A stretch of DNA of 64,000 bases from APNM01 sp040361335 (GCF_040361335.1 NZ_APNM01000017.1:12411-76410); one strand, 5' to 3'. Positions 42,334 to 53,645 are shown, counted from the first letter of the stretch. A program made the numbers and translations. Notes: generated by a model not told the origin, from the letters alone.

Positions 42334-42924
42334 ATGTGGCACGCCTCCTGGACAACGTCCGCCGCGGACCGCCGCCGGCTGGCCGTGCACGGCGCGGACG
42401 GGCCCCTCTCCGCGGCGGCGGTACTCCGCCGATGGCGCGACGACGACGCCTTCCGCGGCTTCTGGAACGACACCCTGAAGGCGCCGCCGTTCGCGGCCTA
42501 TGCCTGGGAGATGCCGCCTCTGGCCCGGGACCGGCTCGACCGTCCCTTCGAATGCGTGTTCGTGGACAACCCCGCCCTGGCCGCCACCGGCGCCGACCCC
42601 GGGCCCTTCGAGGCGCATTTCCGCGCCGCGGGCGATGCCGACAGCGTCACCTTCGACAACCTCGGCAACGACGCCAGGCTGGTCGCCCCCTGCCCGCGCG
42701 CCGACCCGGCCGTGTACAGCCACCTCGCCGTGTTCGCCCGCGAGGCGCCCGACCCTCAGGCCCGGGCCCTGTGGGCGGCGGTGGCCGCCGCCGCGGACGA
42801 ACGCCTGAAGCGTGGCCCGTTCTGGCTGAGCACCGCCGGCCTCGGCGTTTACTGGCTGCACGTGCGCCTGGACGACCGCCCCAAGTATTACCGGCATCGG
42901 CCCTACGCGCGCGTGCCGGCCTGA
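42334..42924 (+). CDS. Uncharacterised protein (possibly DUF6940)
   Basis: 196 residues from the ATG at MWHASWTTSAADRRRL. Features: WRDDDAFRGFWNDTLKAPPFAAYAWEMPPL, FDNLGNDARLVAPCPRADPAVYSHLAVFAREAP and a C-terminal PKYYRHRPY. I tentatively link this to DUF6940, from memory. No catalytic motif or signal peptide is seen. Its 3' end overlaps the convergent AraC gene by 22 bases. Confidence 0.65.
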   Translation: MWHASWTTSAADRRRLAVHGADGPLSAAAVLRRWRDDDAFRGFWNDTLKAPPFAAYAWEMPPLARDRLDRPFECVFVDNPALAATGADPGPFEAHFRAAGDADSVTFDNLGNDARLVAPCPRADPAVYSHLAVFAREAPDPQARALWAAVAAAADERLKRGPFWLSTAGLGVYWLHVRLDDRPKYYRHRPYARVPA

Positions 42925-43943
42925 CGGTCGCCGTCCGCCGCCGCGGCCCGCTGGCGCCGGCGCCAGTCCCGCGGCGACACGCCGGTCCAGCGCTTGAAGC
43001 TGCGGCTGAACACGGCCAGATCGCCGAAGCCCAGGTGCATGGCCAGGTCGGTGAGACGGATGTCGCTGCGGGCCAGGTGCTCGCGCGCCAGCGTCTCGCG
43101 GGCGGCACGCAGGATGGCGCCGAAGCTCGTGCCCTCGTCCCGGAGGCGGCGCTGCAGCACGCGCGGGTGCAGATCCACCATCCGGGCCACGCTGTCCAGG
43201 CAGCAGTCGCCGGTGGGCAACAGCGCCACGATCGCCCGCTCCACCTGCAGCGGCAGCCCCGGCGCCGGACGCTCGCGGCGGGTGCCCCGCCACTCGGCGC
43301 CGAGCCGGTCGCGCAGGGCCGGCGCAACCCGCACCGGCAGCGCGGTCAGGCCGGCGTCGTAGACCAGGCGGTCGTAGGACCGGCCGAACGCCACCGCCGG
43401 CCCGAACAGGCGCCCGTAGACGCCGGTGTCGCCGGGCGGCGGCTGGCGCAGGTCCACGCGCCGGGGCCGCAGCGCGCCGCCGTGGAGTTGCGCCAGGGCC
43501 CGGGCCAGCAACCCCACGCTGAGGACGGCGAGCTGGGTGCAATCGACCTGGCGGGCGAACGCGAAATCCATGGTCACGCGCAGCCCGTCGTCGGCGCCGT
43601 CCGCGACGATCTCGACGCCGCGGGCATGGAAATCGACGTGCCGCTGGATCATGGTCAGCGCCCGGCCCAGGGTGGGTTGGAGACTGAGTTGCGAGGCCAG
43701 CGCCCCGAGCACGTGCAGCCCCTGGCGCGACGCCAGCAAGGCACCGAAGTCCGGGCGTCCGCACACGTCGGCGGCGCGCGTGAGCACGCGCGCCAGCGCC
43801 GGATACGGCAGATAGGCGTCCGGTGTCTTGAGGACCGAGGGCTCGATGCCCTCGGCCTCGAACAGGGCCAGGGGCGACTCGCCCAGCGATTCGACCAGTT
43901 CGGGGAAACCCAGCAGCGAACCGCCCCGCACGATGTACGGCAT
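42903..43943 (-). CDS. AraC-family transcriptional regulator (arabinose-binding-like domain)
   Basis: 346 residues: an N-terminal sensor like PF12625 (~20-205) and a C-terminal AraC HTH with SDIRLTDLAMHLGFGDLAVFSRSFKRWTGVSPRDWRR. This layout is that of OruR/ArgR-like and lipid-responsive AraC regulators. It is divergent from the cupin gene at 44084, its likely target. The effector is unknown. Confidence 0.92.
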   Translation of the reverse strand: MPYIVRGGSLLGFPELVESLGESPLALFEAEGIEPSVLKTPDAYLPYPALARVLTRAADVCGRPDFGALLASRQGLHVLGALASQLSLQPTLGRALTMIQRHVDFHARGVEIVADGADDGLRVTMDFAFARQVDCTQLAVLSVGLLARALAQLHGGALRPRRVDLRQPPPGDTGVYGRLFGPAVAFGRSYDRLVYDAGLTALPVRVAPALRDRLGAEWRGTRRERPAPGLPLQVERAIVALLPTGDCCLDSVARMVDLHPRVLQRRLRDEGTSFGAILRAARETLAREHLARSDIRLTDLAMHLGFGDLAVFSRSFKRWTGVSPRDWRRRQRAAAADGDRQAGTRA

Positions 43944-44083
43944 GCGCGTCCCGCGTCGTCGGACGATTCGCGAATAGTCAAATAGCGTTCGCGAAAGATC
44001 AAGTCACCTCGCGCGCGAGGGTGGATACTGGCCCGGAAAACATCGCGAACGCGGAAACCAGGATCGCGGAGGAGACCCCGACC

Positions 44084-44617
44084 ATGATGCCGACCCCCTA
44101 TACCGACCATGACGAGTTGCTGACCCTCAACACCAACGAACTGCCGATGTTCGAGGACGCCCTGCCCGGCGTCGACGTGCAGCCGCTGTTCCTGGACCCG
44201 CACAACGGCGTCTGGGTGGTGCGCGCCCTGTTCAAGCCGGGCGTGGTCTTGCCCAAGCACTACCACACCGGCGACGTGCACTTCTTCACCGTGCGCGGCC
44301 GCTGGCATTACGCCGAATACCCGGACCAGCCCCAGACCGCGGGCAGCTACCTGTACGAGCCCGGCAGCTCGATCCACACCCTGGTCACCCCGGAGGACAA
44401 CACCGAGGTCACCGAGGGCCTGATCGTGGTCCATGGCACCAACGTCAACTTCGACCAGGACGGCAACTACGTCGGCGTCATGGACGCCAGCTCGCTGATG
44501 CAGTTGTTCGACTCGCTGGTGCGCGAGCGCGGCATGGAGCCGGCCCGCTACATCAGCCCCGGCGCCCCCGACTACACGGTGCGCCAGGCGGCGGCGCCGG
44601 CCGCCGCCGCCCGATAG
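44084..44617 (+). CDS. Cupin protein resembling 2,4'-dihydroxyacetophenone dioxygenase
   Basis: 177 residues. FKPGVVLPKHYHTGDVHFFTVRGRWHYAEYPDQPQTAGSYLYEPGSSIHTL gives cupin motifs 1 and 2 with metal-ligand histidines. The overall sequence resembles the small-cupin dioxygenase group that cleaves 2,4'-dihydroxyacetophenone, though the activity is not certain. It is read away from the AraC gene across a 140-base shared promoter region. The tail is Ala-rich. Confidence 0.75.
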   Translation: MMPTPYTDHDELLTLNTNELPMFEDALPGVDVQPLFLDPHNGVWVVRALFKPGVVLPKHYHTGDVHFFTVRGRWHYAEYPDQPQTAGSYLYEPGSSIHTLVTPEDNTEVTEGLIVVHGTNVNFDQDGNYVGVMDASSLMQLFDSLVRERGMEPARYISPGAPDYTVRQAAAPAAAAR

Positions 44618-44645
44618 CGGCGGCCCCGGCGGGAAAGCGGCGCGG

Positions 44646-44690
44646 TGCCGGCCGTTCCGTCGCGGGCCCGTGCCCGCGACGGGGCCGGCA
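44646..44690. terminator. Large two-part hairpin after the cupin gene
   Basis: Outer arms TGCCGGCC/GGCCGGCA enclose a perfect inner 10-bp stem CGTCGCGGGC/GCCCGCGACG with loop CCGT. It has no T-run; it is perhaps a rho-independent-like barrier or an extragenic palindrome. Confidence 0.45.
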
Positions 44691-44792
44691 TGGCGAGGGG
44701 CCGGTGCTTGTCCCGACGCGCGGCCAGGGGCTAGGCTTCCAGGCCATCACCCATCGGCGGCCGAGCGCGGCCGCCCCGTCCCGGATAGCGCC

Positions 44793-45686
44793 ATGAACGA
44801 CCGCACCGCCTACACCCCGCCCGCCATATGGACCCCGGACGACGCCGGCGGCGGCAAGTTCAACAGCATCAACCGGCCGGTCGCCGGCCCGACCCACGAC
44901 AAGGAACTGCCGGTGGGCAAGCACCCGCTGCAGCTCTATTCCCTGGCCACGCCCAACGGCGTCAAGGTCACGGTCATGCTGGAGGAGCTGCTGGCCCTGG
45001 GATACGCGGGGGCCGAGTACGACGCCTGGCCGATCAATATCCTGGAGGGCGACCAATTCTCCAGCGGCTTCGTCGCGGTCAACCCCAACTCCAAGATCCC
45101 GGCGATGATGGACCACTCGACGCCGACCCCGACGCGGGTGTTCGAGTCGGGCGCCATCGTGCTCTACCTGGCGGAGAAGTTCGGCGCCTTCCTGCCGGAC
45201 GACCACGCCATGCGAACGGAGGCCCTCAACTGGGTGTTCTGGCAGATGGGCAGCGCCCCCTTCCTGGGCGGCGGCTTCGGCCACTTCTACGCCTACGCCC
45301 CGGAGCCGATGAAGTACCCCATCGACCGCTACACCATGGAGGTCAAGCGCCAGCTCGACGTGCTCGACCGCCGCCTGGCCGACAACCGCTACCTCGCCGG
45401 CGACGAGTACACCATCGCCGACATCATCACCTGGCCGTGGTACGGCGTGCTGGCCCAGGGCAAGCTCTACGAGGCCGGCGAGTTCCTGCAGGTGCGGTCC
45501 TACGAGAACGTCCAGCGCTGGACCGCCGAGATCGACGCCCGCCCCGCCGTGCAGCGCGGGCGCATAGTCAACCGCGTCTGGGGCGACCCGGCGGAGCAGC
45601 TCCCCGAGCGCCACGACGCCAGCGACTTCGAGCACCGGACCATGGACAAGCTGCCGGAATCCGAGCGGCCGCAGAACATGCTCTGA
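44793..45686 (+). CDS. yghU: Glutathione-dependent disulfide-bond oxidoreductase YghU
   Basis: 297 residues matching E. coli YghU along its length: INRPVAGPTHDKELPVGKHPLQLYSLATPNGVKV, GDQFSSGFVAVNPNSKIPAM, APFLGGGFGHFYAYAP, LAGDEYTIADIITWPW and RPAVQRGRIVNR...ERHDASDFE. It is a GST-fold enzyme that binds two glutathiones and reduces disulfides in the cytoplasm. It stands alone with a terminator ~120 bases downstream. Confidence 0.95.
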   Translation: MNDRTAYTPPAIWTPDDAGGGKFNSINRPVAGPTHDKELPVGKHPLQLYSLATPNGVKVTVMLEELLALGYAGAEYDAWPINILEGDQFSSGFVAVNPNSKIPAMMDHSTPTPTRVFESGAIVLYLAEKFGAFLPDDHAMRTEALNWVFWQMGSAPFLGGGFGHFYAYAPEPMKYPIDRYTMEVKRQLDVLDRRLADNRYLAGDEYTIADIITWPWYGVLAQGKLYEAGEFLQVRSYENVQRWTAEIDARPAVQRGRIVNRVWGDPAEQLPERHDASDFEHRTMDKLPESERPQNML

Positions 45687-45803
45687 TCGGGCACCACCTT
45701 GTAGGGCGACCCGGTCTCGAATCGCGACCGGCGTCGGTTTGACTTACACACCGGCGACACCTACCATTTGCCCGACCCCGCCAGATGGTTTCGCCCACTG
45801 GCA

Positions 45804-45843
45804 GCAAGGCCCGACCAGGCGACTGGCGGGCCTTTGCGTTTTC
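45804..45843 (+). terminator. Intrinsic terminator downstream of yghU
   Basis: GCAAGGCCCG and CGGGCCTTTGC pair around a 13-nt loop and are followed by GTTTT. It separates yghU from the convergent regulator gene. Confidence 0.7.
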
Positions 45844-45921
45844 ATGGGTGCAAGACGACCCGGGCGGCGTTGCGTTCGGCCGGCCCGTCGCGAGCTGTGG
45901 CCGGATGCTCGACCTCGCCCG

Positions 45922-46458
45922 TCACTCCTCGCCGGCGACGACCACCAGCAGCTCGGCGGTCTCGTCGCCGACCGAGCGGATGCGATGCGGCATCTGGGCG
46001 TTGAAGTGCAGGGCGTCGCCGCACTCCAGGATCAGGCGCTCGCTCATGAAGTCCACCTCGACGCGGCCGCGGTGGACGAAAACGAATTCCTCTCCCACGT
46101 GTTCCTTGAAGGCCGACTGGCCGAACTCCGCCTGCGGATACAGCACGAACGGCAGTAGGCGGTTGCGCCCGGCGTGCCTGGCCAGGGACGCGTACGCCAG
46201 CCCGCCGTCGCGGCTCATCGAGCGGCGTTCATCGGCCCGCACCAGGCTGTAGGCATCCGCCGAGGTATCCCCCTCCGAGAACAGCTCCTCCACGGAGACA
46301 TCGAGCGCCTCGGCCAGCTTGAGGGCCACCGCGATGGACGGCGTGTTGAGACCGCGTTCGACCTTGGAGAGATAGCTCTTGGTCAGGCCGGTGCTCCGGG
46401 CCAGGGCGTCCAGGGTCAATCCGAGCCTTTTTCTTATGACCCGCAGGGGCGTCGACAT
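45922..46458 (-). CDS. XRE-family HTH regulator with C-terminal cupin
   Basis: 178 residues from MSTPLRVIRKRLGLTLDALARSTGLTKSYLSKVERGLNTPSIAVALKLAEAL, an XRE HTH (~1-60). A cupin effector domain follows (~100-178; HVGEEFVFVHRGRVEVDFMSERLILECGDALHFNAQMPHRI). The longer upstream frame crosses the operator and is rejected. It is divergent from the aldolase-DapA-like pair, and a perfect palindrome lies between them, so it probably represses itself and that pair in response to a small carboxylate bound by the cupin. Confidence 0.9.
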   Translation of the reverse strand: MSTPLRVIRKRLGLTLDALARSTGLTKSYLSKVERGLNTPSIAVALKLAEALDVSVEELFSEGDTSADAYSLVRADERRSMSRDGGLAYASLARHAGRNRLLPFVLYPQAEFGQSAFKEHVGEEFVFVHRGRVEVDFMSERLILECGDALHFNAQMPHRIRSVGDETAELLVVVAGEE

Positions 46459-46496
46459 AAAACGGTTTCCAGTCCGAGACGCAAAGCATGGTTGCG

Positions 46497-46515
46497 TATG
46501 ACACAAAGTGTCATA
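46497..46515. promoter_or_regulatory. Operator palindrome TATGACAC-AAA-GTGTCATA
   Basis: A perfect 8-bp inverted repeat with a 3-nt centre lies 39 bases upstream of the XRE regulator start. A related half-site (CTAAGTGTCGCAT) follows at 46524-46536. It is the natural candidate for the XRE-cupin regulator's own operator controlling both divergent transcripts. Confidence 0.7.
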
Positions 46516-46601
46516 TAGGATACTAAGTGTCGCATCGGGGCGGCGCCCCGGCGATACCAAAACGACTTCAATTTAGCCCCTCGGGGCGAGGAACGAAACC
46601 G

Positions 46602-47381
46602 ATGAGCACCATGCAAGCCTCCAAGAAGACGCTGGTCGAGCGAGCCCGGCGTCAGATGAAGACCAGTCTGGGAGACAACAACTGGACGGTACGGCAGAAG
46701 CTGGCACTGACCTGCCGGATCCTGTTCGACGGCGGCCACGACTCCGGACTGGCCGGCCAGATCACCGCCCGCGGACCGGAGCCCGGCACCTATTACACCC
46801 AGCGCCTGGGCCTGGGATTCGACGAAATCCAGGCCGGCAACCTGATGCTGGTGAACGAGGACCTCGAGGTGCTGGAAGGCACCGGCATGCCCAACCCCGC
46901 CAACCGTTTCCATAGCTGGGTCTACCGGGCGCGCGAGGACGTCAACTGCATCATCCACACCCATCCCCTGCACGTGTCGGCTCTGTCCATGCTCGAGGTG
47001 CCCCTGGCGGTCTCGCACATGGACACCTGCCCCCTGTACGAGGACTGCGCCTTTCTCAAGGACTGGCCGGGGGTGCCGGTGGGCAACGAGGAAGGCGAGA
47101 TCATCTCCGGTGCCCTGGGCGACAAGCGCGCGATCCTGCTCGCCCACCACGGCCAGTTGGTCGCGGGCAATTCCGTCGAGGAGGCCTGCGTTCTGGCGAT
47201 GCTGATCGAACGGGCCGCCCGGCTGCAGCTACTGGCCATGGCGGCGGGCGAGATCAAGCCCGTGCCGCCGGAGCTGGCACGTGAGGCCCATGACTGGATC
47301 AGCTCGCCCAAGCGCCACGGCGCCGCCTTCAACTACTACGCGCGCGGCGCCCTGGCGCGGCACGCGGACTGCCTGAGCTGA
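46602..47381 (+). CDS. Class II aldolase/adducin family protein
   Basis: 259 residues. The zinc-site HTHPLH motif is in NCIIHTHPLHVSALSML, with a further His in LLAHHGQLVAG. YTQRLGLGFDEIQAGNLMLVNEDLEVLEG fits the family, which includes fuculose-phosphate aldolases and decarboxylases. Forty-seven bases before the DapA-like gene, it probably forms a catabolic pair with it for a hydroxy- or oxo-acid. Confidence 0.88.
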   Translation: MSTMQASKKTLVERARRQMKTSLGDNNWTVRQKLALTCRILFDGGHDSGLAGQITARGPEPGTYYTQRLGLGFDEIQAGNLMLVNEDLEVLEGTGMPNPANRFHSWVYRAREDVNCIIHTHPLHVSALSMLEVPLAVSHMDTCPLYEDCAFLKDWPGVPVGNEEGEIISGALGDKRAILLAHHGQLVAGNSVEEACVLAMLIERAARLQLLAMAAGEIKPVPPELAREAHDWISSPKRHGAAFNYYARGALARHADCLS

Positions 47382-47428
47382 CCGCCGCCCGGCCTCTACC
47401 CCCCTATCCAGCACTGGAGAACATTGTC

Positions 47429-48313
47429 ATGACCACCACTTCGATCCACGGCATCATCGGCTACACGGTCACCCCGTTCGATGCCCAGGGCGCGCCCGAC
47501 CTGGAGACCCTGGGGCTGAGCATCGAGCGCATGCTCGACGGCGGCGTCCACGCGATCGCCCCCCTGGGCAGCGCGGGCGAGGGCCCGTACCTCGACGAAC
47601 GCGAATGGGCTCAGGTCGCCGAGCACACCCTGAGGACGGTCGCCGGCCGCGTGCCGACCGTCGTCAGCGTCTCCGACCTCACCACCGCCGGCACGGTACA
47701 GCGCGCGCAACGGGCCGAGGCGCTCGGCGCCGACGCGGTGATGGTGCTGCCGGTCGCCTACTGGAAGCTCAGCGCCGACGAGATCCGCCGGCACTTCCGC
47801 GCGGTGGCCGACGCCATCGGCATCCCGATCATGCTCTACAACAACCCGGGCACCAGCGGCATCGACATGCCGGTGGACCTGATCCTGCGCATCGTCGATG
47901 AGAACGAGCGGGTCACCATGGTGAAGGAGAGCACCGGCGACATTCAGCGCATGCACCAGCTATACCTGCGCGCCGAGGGCCGGGTGCCGTTCTACAACGG
48001 CTGCAACCCCATGGCCCTGGAGGCGTTCGTCGCCGGTGCCACGGGCTGGTGCACCGCCGCGCCCAACCTGATCCCGACGTTGAACCGGCAACTGTACGAC
48101 GCGGTATGCCAACAGGATCTGGCGCGGGCCAAGGCGGTCTTCTACCGGCAGCTACCCGTGCTCGACTTCATCCTGCGCGGCGGCCTGCCCACCACGGTCA
48201 AGGCGGGCCTGAGTCTGCTCGGGCTGGAGGCGGGCGCCCCCCGCGCGCCCCTGACCGGTCTGGATGAGACGGGCCGGCGGGAACTGGGGGCATTGCTGGC
48301 GGACCTGCAGTAG
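47429..48313 (+). CDS. DapA-family (dihydrodipicolinate synthase-like) aldolase
   Basis: 294 residues with the TIM-barrel features of the family: PLGSAGEGPYL (phosphate/carboxylate loop), YNNPGTSGIDM with the catalytic Tyr, and Schiff-base Lys in VTMVKESTGDIQRM. Catabolic paralogues cleave or condense 2-oxo acids. Its pairing with a class II aldolase under an XRE-cupin regulator argues for catabolism rather than lysine synthesis. Confidence 0.9.
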   Translation: MTTTSIHGIIGYTVTPFDAQGAPDLETLGLSIERMLDGGVHAIAPLGSAGEGPYLDEREWAQVAEHTLRTVAGRVPTVVSVSDLTTAGTVQRAQRAEALGADAVMVLPVAYWKLSADEIRRHFRAVADAIGIPIMLYNNPGTSGIDMPVDLILRIVDENERVTMVKESTGDIQRMHQLYLRAEGRVPFYNGCNPMALEAFVAGATGWCTAAPNLIPTLNRQLYDAVCQQDLARAKAVFYRQLPVLDFILRGGLPTTVKAGLSLLGLEAGAPRAPLTGLDETGRRELGALLADLQ

Positions 48314-48326
48314 GGAGACGGTCCGC

Positions 48327-48378
48327 AAAAAGGAAAAGGCGCCCGGGCGCGGCCAGGAATCGGCCGCGCCCGGACGCC
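48327..48378 (-). terminator. Strong intrinsic terminator of katG
   Basis: A 17-bp stem with one mismatch pairs 48338-48354 with 48362-48378 around a 7-nt loop. On the minus strand it is followed by TTTTCCTTTTT. It lies 18 bases past the katG stop and may also stop the convergent DapA-like transcript. Confidence 0.88.
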
Positions 48379-48395
48379 GTCGGGGTCGGACAGGA

Positions 48396-50627
<2,232 letters not shown>

Positions 50628-51064
50628 GTCTATCTCCTGCCTCTCTGGTTGGATCGCCACATTCGTAAATCAAAACGACACCCGGTGGAACCCGCGGTGT
50701 CCGCAGCCACGACCGACGCGCCACGGCCCGGACGGCGTCGCCATCCGCGGCCGGCGCGGCGTCGGTCCCGATTGTTCCAGCATCGCTTTTCGGCCCGCTT
50801 ACCGGGCCATGACCTAACCCTAGTGCGGAAGATGGTCATTTAACAAATGAAATTTCACTACGCACTTCATAGTATTTGGCAATCGAACGGCCGCACGGGC
50901 CGGCGCGGAACCGCACGCCATGGCCCGCGCGCCGCGCCGGTCCCCTCCAACGCAAGACTACCCGTCGGAGCGGCTCATACCGGCCGGGGTACGCGATACA
51001 CTTGCGGGCCCCGCCGCGCAGCGATCCTGCGCGCCGCGCCGAATACAAACAGGAGGACGACACC
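50628..51064. other. Divergent control region of katG and thiolase
   Basis: 437 bases without a supported gene. An unusually AT-rich stretch at 50835-50885 contains CATTTAACAAATG (5-bp arms) and is the probable katG promoter. I cannot confirm an OxyR site. The thiolase ribosome-binding site AGGAGG ends the region. Confidence 0.5.
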
Positions 51065-52213
51065 ATGGCAGAGGCGTACATCGTCGACGCATTGCGCACC
51101 CCCACCGGCCGCCGCAAGGGCAGCCTGGCCCACATCCATGCCGCCGACCTGGGCGGGCACGTGATCCGCGAGCTCACCGGCCGCCACGAGATCCCGCTGT
51201 CGGAGTACGACGACGTGATCTTCGGCAACGTCGACTCAGTGGGCCCGGAGGCCGGCAACATCGGCCGCACCTGCGCCCTGGTCGGCGGCCTGCCCCTGGC
51301 GGTGCCGGGCGTCACCGTCGACCGCCAGTGCGGCTCCTCGCAGCAGGCGGTGCACTTCGCCGCCCAGGCCGTGATGAGCGGCACCCAGGACGTGGTCATC
51401 GCCGGCGGCGTGGAGACCATGACCCAGGTCCCGATCGGCTCGGCCATGCGCGCCGGCAAGGAACTCGGCCACCCGGACCCCTTCTCCGGCAGCGAAGGCT
51501 GGCAGGCGCGCTTCGGCGACGAGACCGTCACCCAGTTCAACGGCGCCGAGAAGATGGCCAAGAAGTGGGGCATCGAGCGCGAGGCGATGGAGGAATACGC
51601 CCTGGAGAGCCACAAGCGGGCCCTGCGGGCGATCGCCGAGGGCCGCTTCGACCGCGAGGTGAGCCCGCTCGGCGGCCTGGACATGGACGAGACCGCGCGC
51701 GAGACCACCCTGGAGAAGATGGCGGACCTGGAACCGCTGGCCCCCGGCGGCCGCATCACCGCGGCCCTGGCCAGCCAGATCAGCGACGGCGCCTCCGCCG
51801 TGCTGGTGGTCTCGGAAGCCGCGCTCAAGCGCTACGGCCTGACCCCGCGCGCCCGCGTCCACCACATGTCCGTGATGGGCGACGACCCGATCTACATGCT
51901 CACCGCCCCGATCCCCGCCACCCAGCGGGCGCTCGAGCGCACCGGCCTGTCCCTGGAGGACATCGACCTGGTCGAGATCAACGAGGCCTTCGCCCCGGTG
52001 CCCATGGCCTGGCTCAAGGACATCGGCTACCCGCACGAGAAGACCAACGTCAACGGCGGCGCCATCGCCCTGGGCCATCCCCTGGGCGCCACCGGCACCA
52101 AGCTGATGACCACCCTGCTGCACGAGCTGGAACGCAGCGGCGGCCGCTACGGCCTGCAGACCATGTGCGAGGGCGGCGGCGTCGCCAACGTCACCATCAT
52201 CGAGCGGCTCTGA
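51065..52213 (+). CDS. Acetyl-CoA acetyltransferase / 3-ketoacyl-CoA thiolase
   Basis: 382 residues from MAEAYIVDALRTPTGRRKGSL. The nucleophile Cys is in VDRQCGSSQQAV, with NEAFAPVPMAW, NGGAIALGHPLGATG (His) and MCEGGGVANVTIIE (second Cys) completing the thiolase active site. It cleaves or forms beta-ketoacyl-CoA in fatty-acid or side-chain degradation. The upstream ORF extension is rejected in favour of the AGGAGG-preceded ATG. No partner dehydrogenase is adjacent. Confidence 0.94.
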   Translation: MAEAYIVDALRTPTGRRKGSLAHIHAADLGGHVIRELTGRHEIPLSEYDDVIFGNVDSVGPEAGNIGRTCALVGGLPLAVPGVTVDRQCGSSQQAVHFAAQAVMSGTQDVVIAGGVETMTQVPIGSAMRAGKELGHPDPFSGSEGWQARFGDETVTQFNGAEKMAKKWGIEREAMEEYALESHKRALRAIAEGRFDREVSPLGGLDMDETARETTLEKMADLEPLAPGGRITAALASQISDGASAVLVVSEAALKRYGLTPRARVHHMSVMGDDPIYMLTAPIPATQRALERTGLSLEDIDLVEINEAFAPVPMAWLKDIGYPHEKTNVNGGAIALGHPLGATGTKLMTTLLHELERSGGRYGLQTMCEGGGVANVTIIERL

Positions 52214-52281
52214 GCCTGAGGCCCGTCCGGCTATTCGCCGGGCGGGCGACCGGCCCCATTCGGCCGACCAGTCCGCGTAAC

Positions 52282-52316
52282 AAAAAGCCGCCGGCGATCC
52301 CGGGACCGCCGGCGGC
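52282..52316 (-). terminator. Intrinsic terminator of the RRM gene
   Basis: GCCGCCGGCG and CGCCGGCGGC form a perfect 10-bp stem with a 10-nt loop, followed on the minus strand by TTTTTG. It lies ~30 bases after the RRM stop and also faces the thiolase end. Confidence 0.85.
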
Positions 52317-52344
52317 TGCCGATCCGGCTAAGAGCGGTCGCCGC

Positions 52345-52629
52345 TTACCAGCGGGTACGCCCGCCGCGGCGATCGTCGCGGCCCTTCTCCATGGCGATGT
52401 TCACCTTCAGCGGCCGGCCGCCGAGGTCCCTGCCGTTCATCTCGAGGGCCTTCTCCGCCGCCTGCTGCTGGGCGAAGGTGATGAACCCGAAGCCCTTGGC
52501 GCGGCCGGTATCGCGATCCATGATCAGCGCCAGCTCTTCGATCTCGCCGTAGCCGCCGAACAGGTCGCGCATCTGCGACTCGGTGACGTCATACGGGAAG
52601 TTACCCACATACAATTTCTTCTGAGACAT
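52345..52629 (-). CDS. RNA-recognition-motif (RRM) protein
   Basis: 94 residues forming a single RRM: RNP2 KLYVGNF (~5-11) and RNP1 KGFGFITF (~45-52), ending in an Arg/Gly-rich tail (GRDDRRGGRTRW). Bacterial single-RRM proteins of this type bind RNA and are often cold-inducible. A truncated second copy of the 5' part lies at 55876-55974. Confidence 0.93.
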   Translation of the reverse strand: MSQKKLYVGNFPYDVTESQMRDLFGGYGEIEELALIMDRDTGRAKGFGFITFAQQQAAEKALEMNGRDLGGRPLKVNIAMEKGRDDRRGGRTRW

Positions 52630-53044
52630 TCGATTTCCATGCTAAACACCGGCCCGACGGGGTCCGGCAAAACACGCGTCGCGGTGTACGAACGGCCGCC
52701 GCCCGACGCAGCGACGGCGACCGCCGGCCCCCGACGTCCGGACCGGTCCGCGACGGCGATCACGCCGGACGGCACACGGGAACGTATCGCCTCGGGGGCG
52801 AGGCATCGGTGATTGCTTGGGGATGGCCCGACCGCCGGCCGGCGGATTCAGGCAAAGCAAGGACTGACCGGGGAAGCTTAGCACCTATTCTGGGTCTTGG
52901 GTGGTGTGCACGGGTTTCGTATCCAACCGTCATGCGCGGAACCTGATGACAGCGACCACTGCTCCGGCCCAAGCCGGGGCTGGCGTGGCGCCCGACCCGG
53001 CAGACAGAATATCCTGAAGACTCGACAATCCATGGAAGGACGAC
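52630..53044. other. Noncoding region between RRM and small exported gene
   Basis: 415 bases with no supported gene. It contains the RRM promoter and 5' leader. The first ~310 bases recur almost unchanged upstream of the truncated RRM copy, suggesting a conserved long leader. Confidence 0.5.
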
Positions 53045-53437
53045 ATGATTAACGGTCGATGGAAAGGGATGCTCCGTCTGGTGCCGGTCCTGGCACTGCT
53101 TGCACTCATCTCGCCGGCCCTCGCTTACACCAACCAGGCGGAAGTCAACGAAGCCTGGCCGATGTGCAGCGACACCCCCTACCGGATCGAACCCTGGCAA
53201 GTGATCGAACCCGATCATCTCACCGCAATCAGGGCCGAACGTGCCCTGGAATGGCTAGCCGAGCACCAGGACGACGAGCAGATTCGCGGTGAGGCTCTCA
53301 TGATCCTGACGCTGAGCACGCAGATACTCGAAGGCTATGCCCTGCGTATGCGGATGCGTCATGGGGTTCGTCGTTCGGGCCGTGATGCGCGCGAGGACTT
53401 CTGTCAGTGGATCACGACGACGAGTTTCCCGGAGTAG
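53045..53437 (+). CDS. Small exported protein of unknown function
   Basis: 130 residues with a signal peptide (MLRLVPVLALLALISPALA|YT) and two cysteines (MCSDTPYRIEPW; DFCQWI) in the mature part. GGAAGGA precedes the ATG. No known domain. Its codon use and GC are milder than neighbours, and it lies in the stretch present in only one copy of the duplicated segment, so it may be an insertion. Confidence 0.62.
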   Translation: MINGRWKGMLRLVPVLALLALISPALAYTNQAEVNEAWPMCSDTPYRIEPWQVIEPDHLTAIRAERALEWLAEHQDDEQIRGEALMILTLSTQILEGYALRMRMRHGVRRSGRDAREDFCQWITTTSFPE

Positions 53438-53599
53438 GCCGCTATTCATGCTCAGGAAATAGCAGCCTGGCCCGTTTCCCATGCGCCTCTACCCGACGTA
53501 TGGCCCACGATATCGATCCGGTCGCTTTCCGGACAGCAGCCCCTTGTGACCGATACCCGACCGAACCCGCCATTGGTTGCTAGACTCCGCCTTACAAGC

Positions 53600-53640
53600 A
53601 TCCCCTCTCCCCCTTGGGGGAGAGGGCCAGGGTGAGGGGG
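53600..53640. repeat. Dispersed palindromic element upstream of thioesterase copy 1
   Basis: CCCCTCTCCCCCTTGGGGGA continues into GAGGGCCAGGGTGAGGGGG, directly before the thioesterase ATG. The GGTGAGGGGG end appears to serve as its ribosome-binding site. Confidence 0.75.
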
Positions 53641-53645
53641 AATTC

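Noticed and set aside
50835..50900. OxyR site upstream of katG
   Set aside because: Only one ATAG-like half element could be seen; the four-element spacing was not convincing.
53577..53645. Upstream start of the thioesterase translating the palindromic repeat
   Set aside because: The PLGGEGQGEG peptide comes from the dispersed repeat; a GGTGAGGGGG ribosome-binding site precedes the internal ATG, and the same holds for copy 2.
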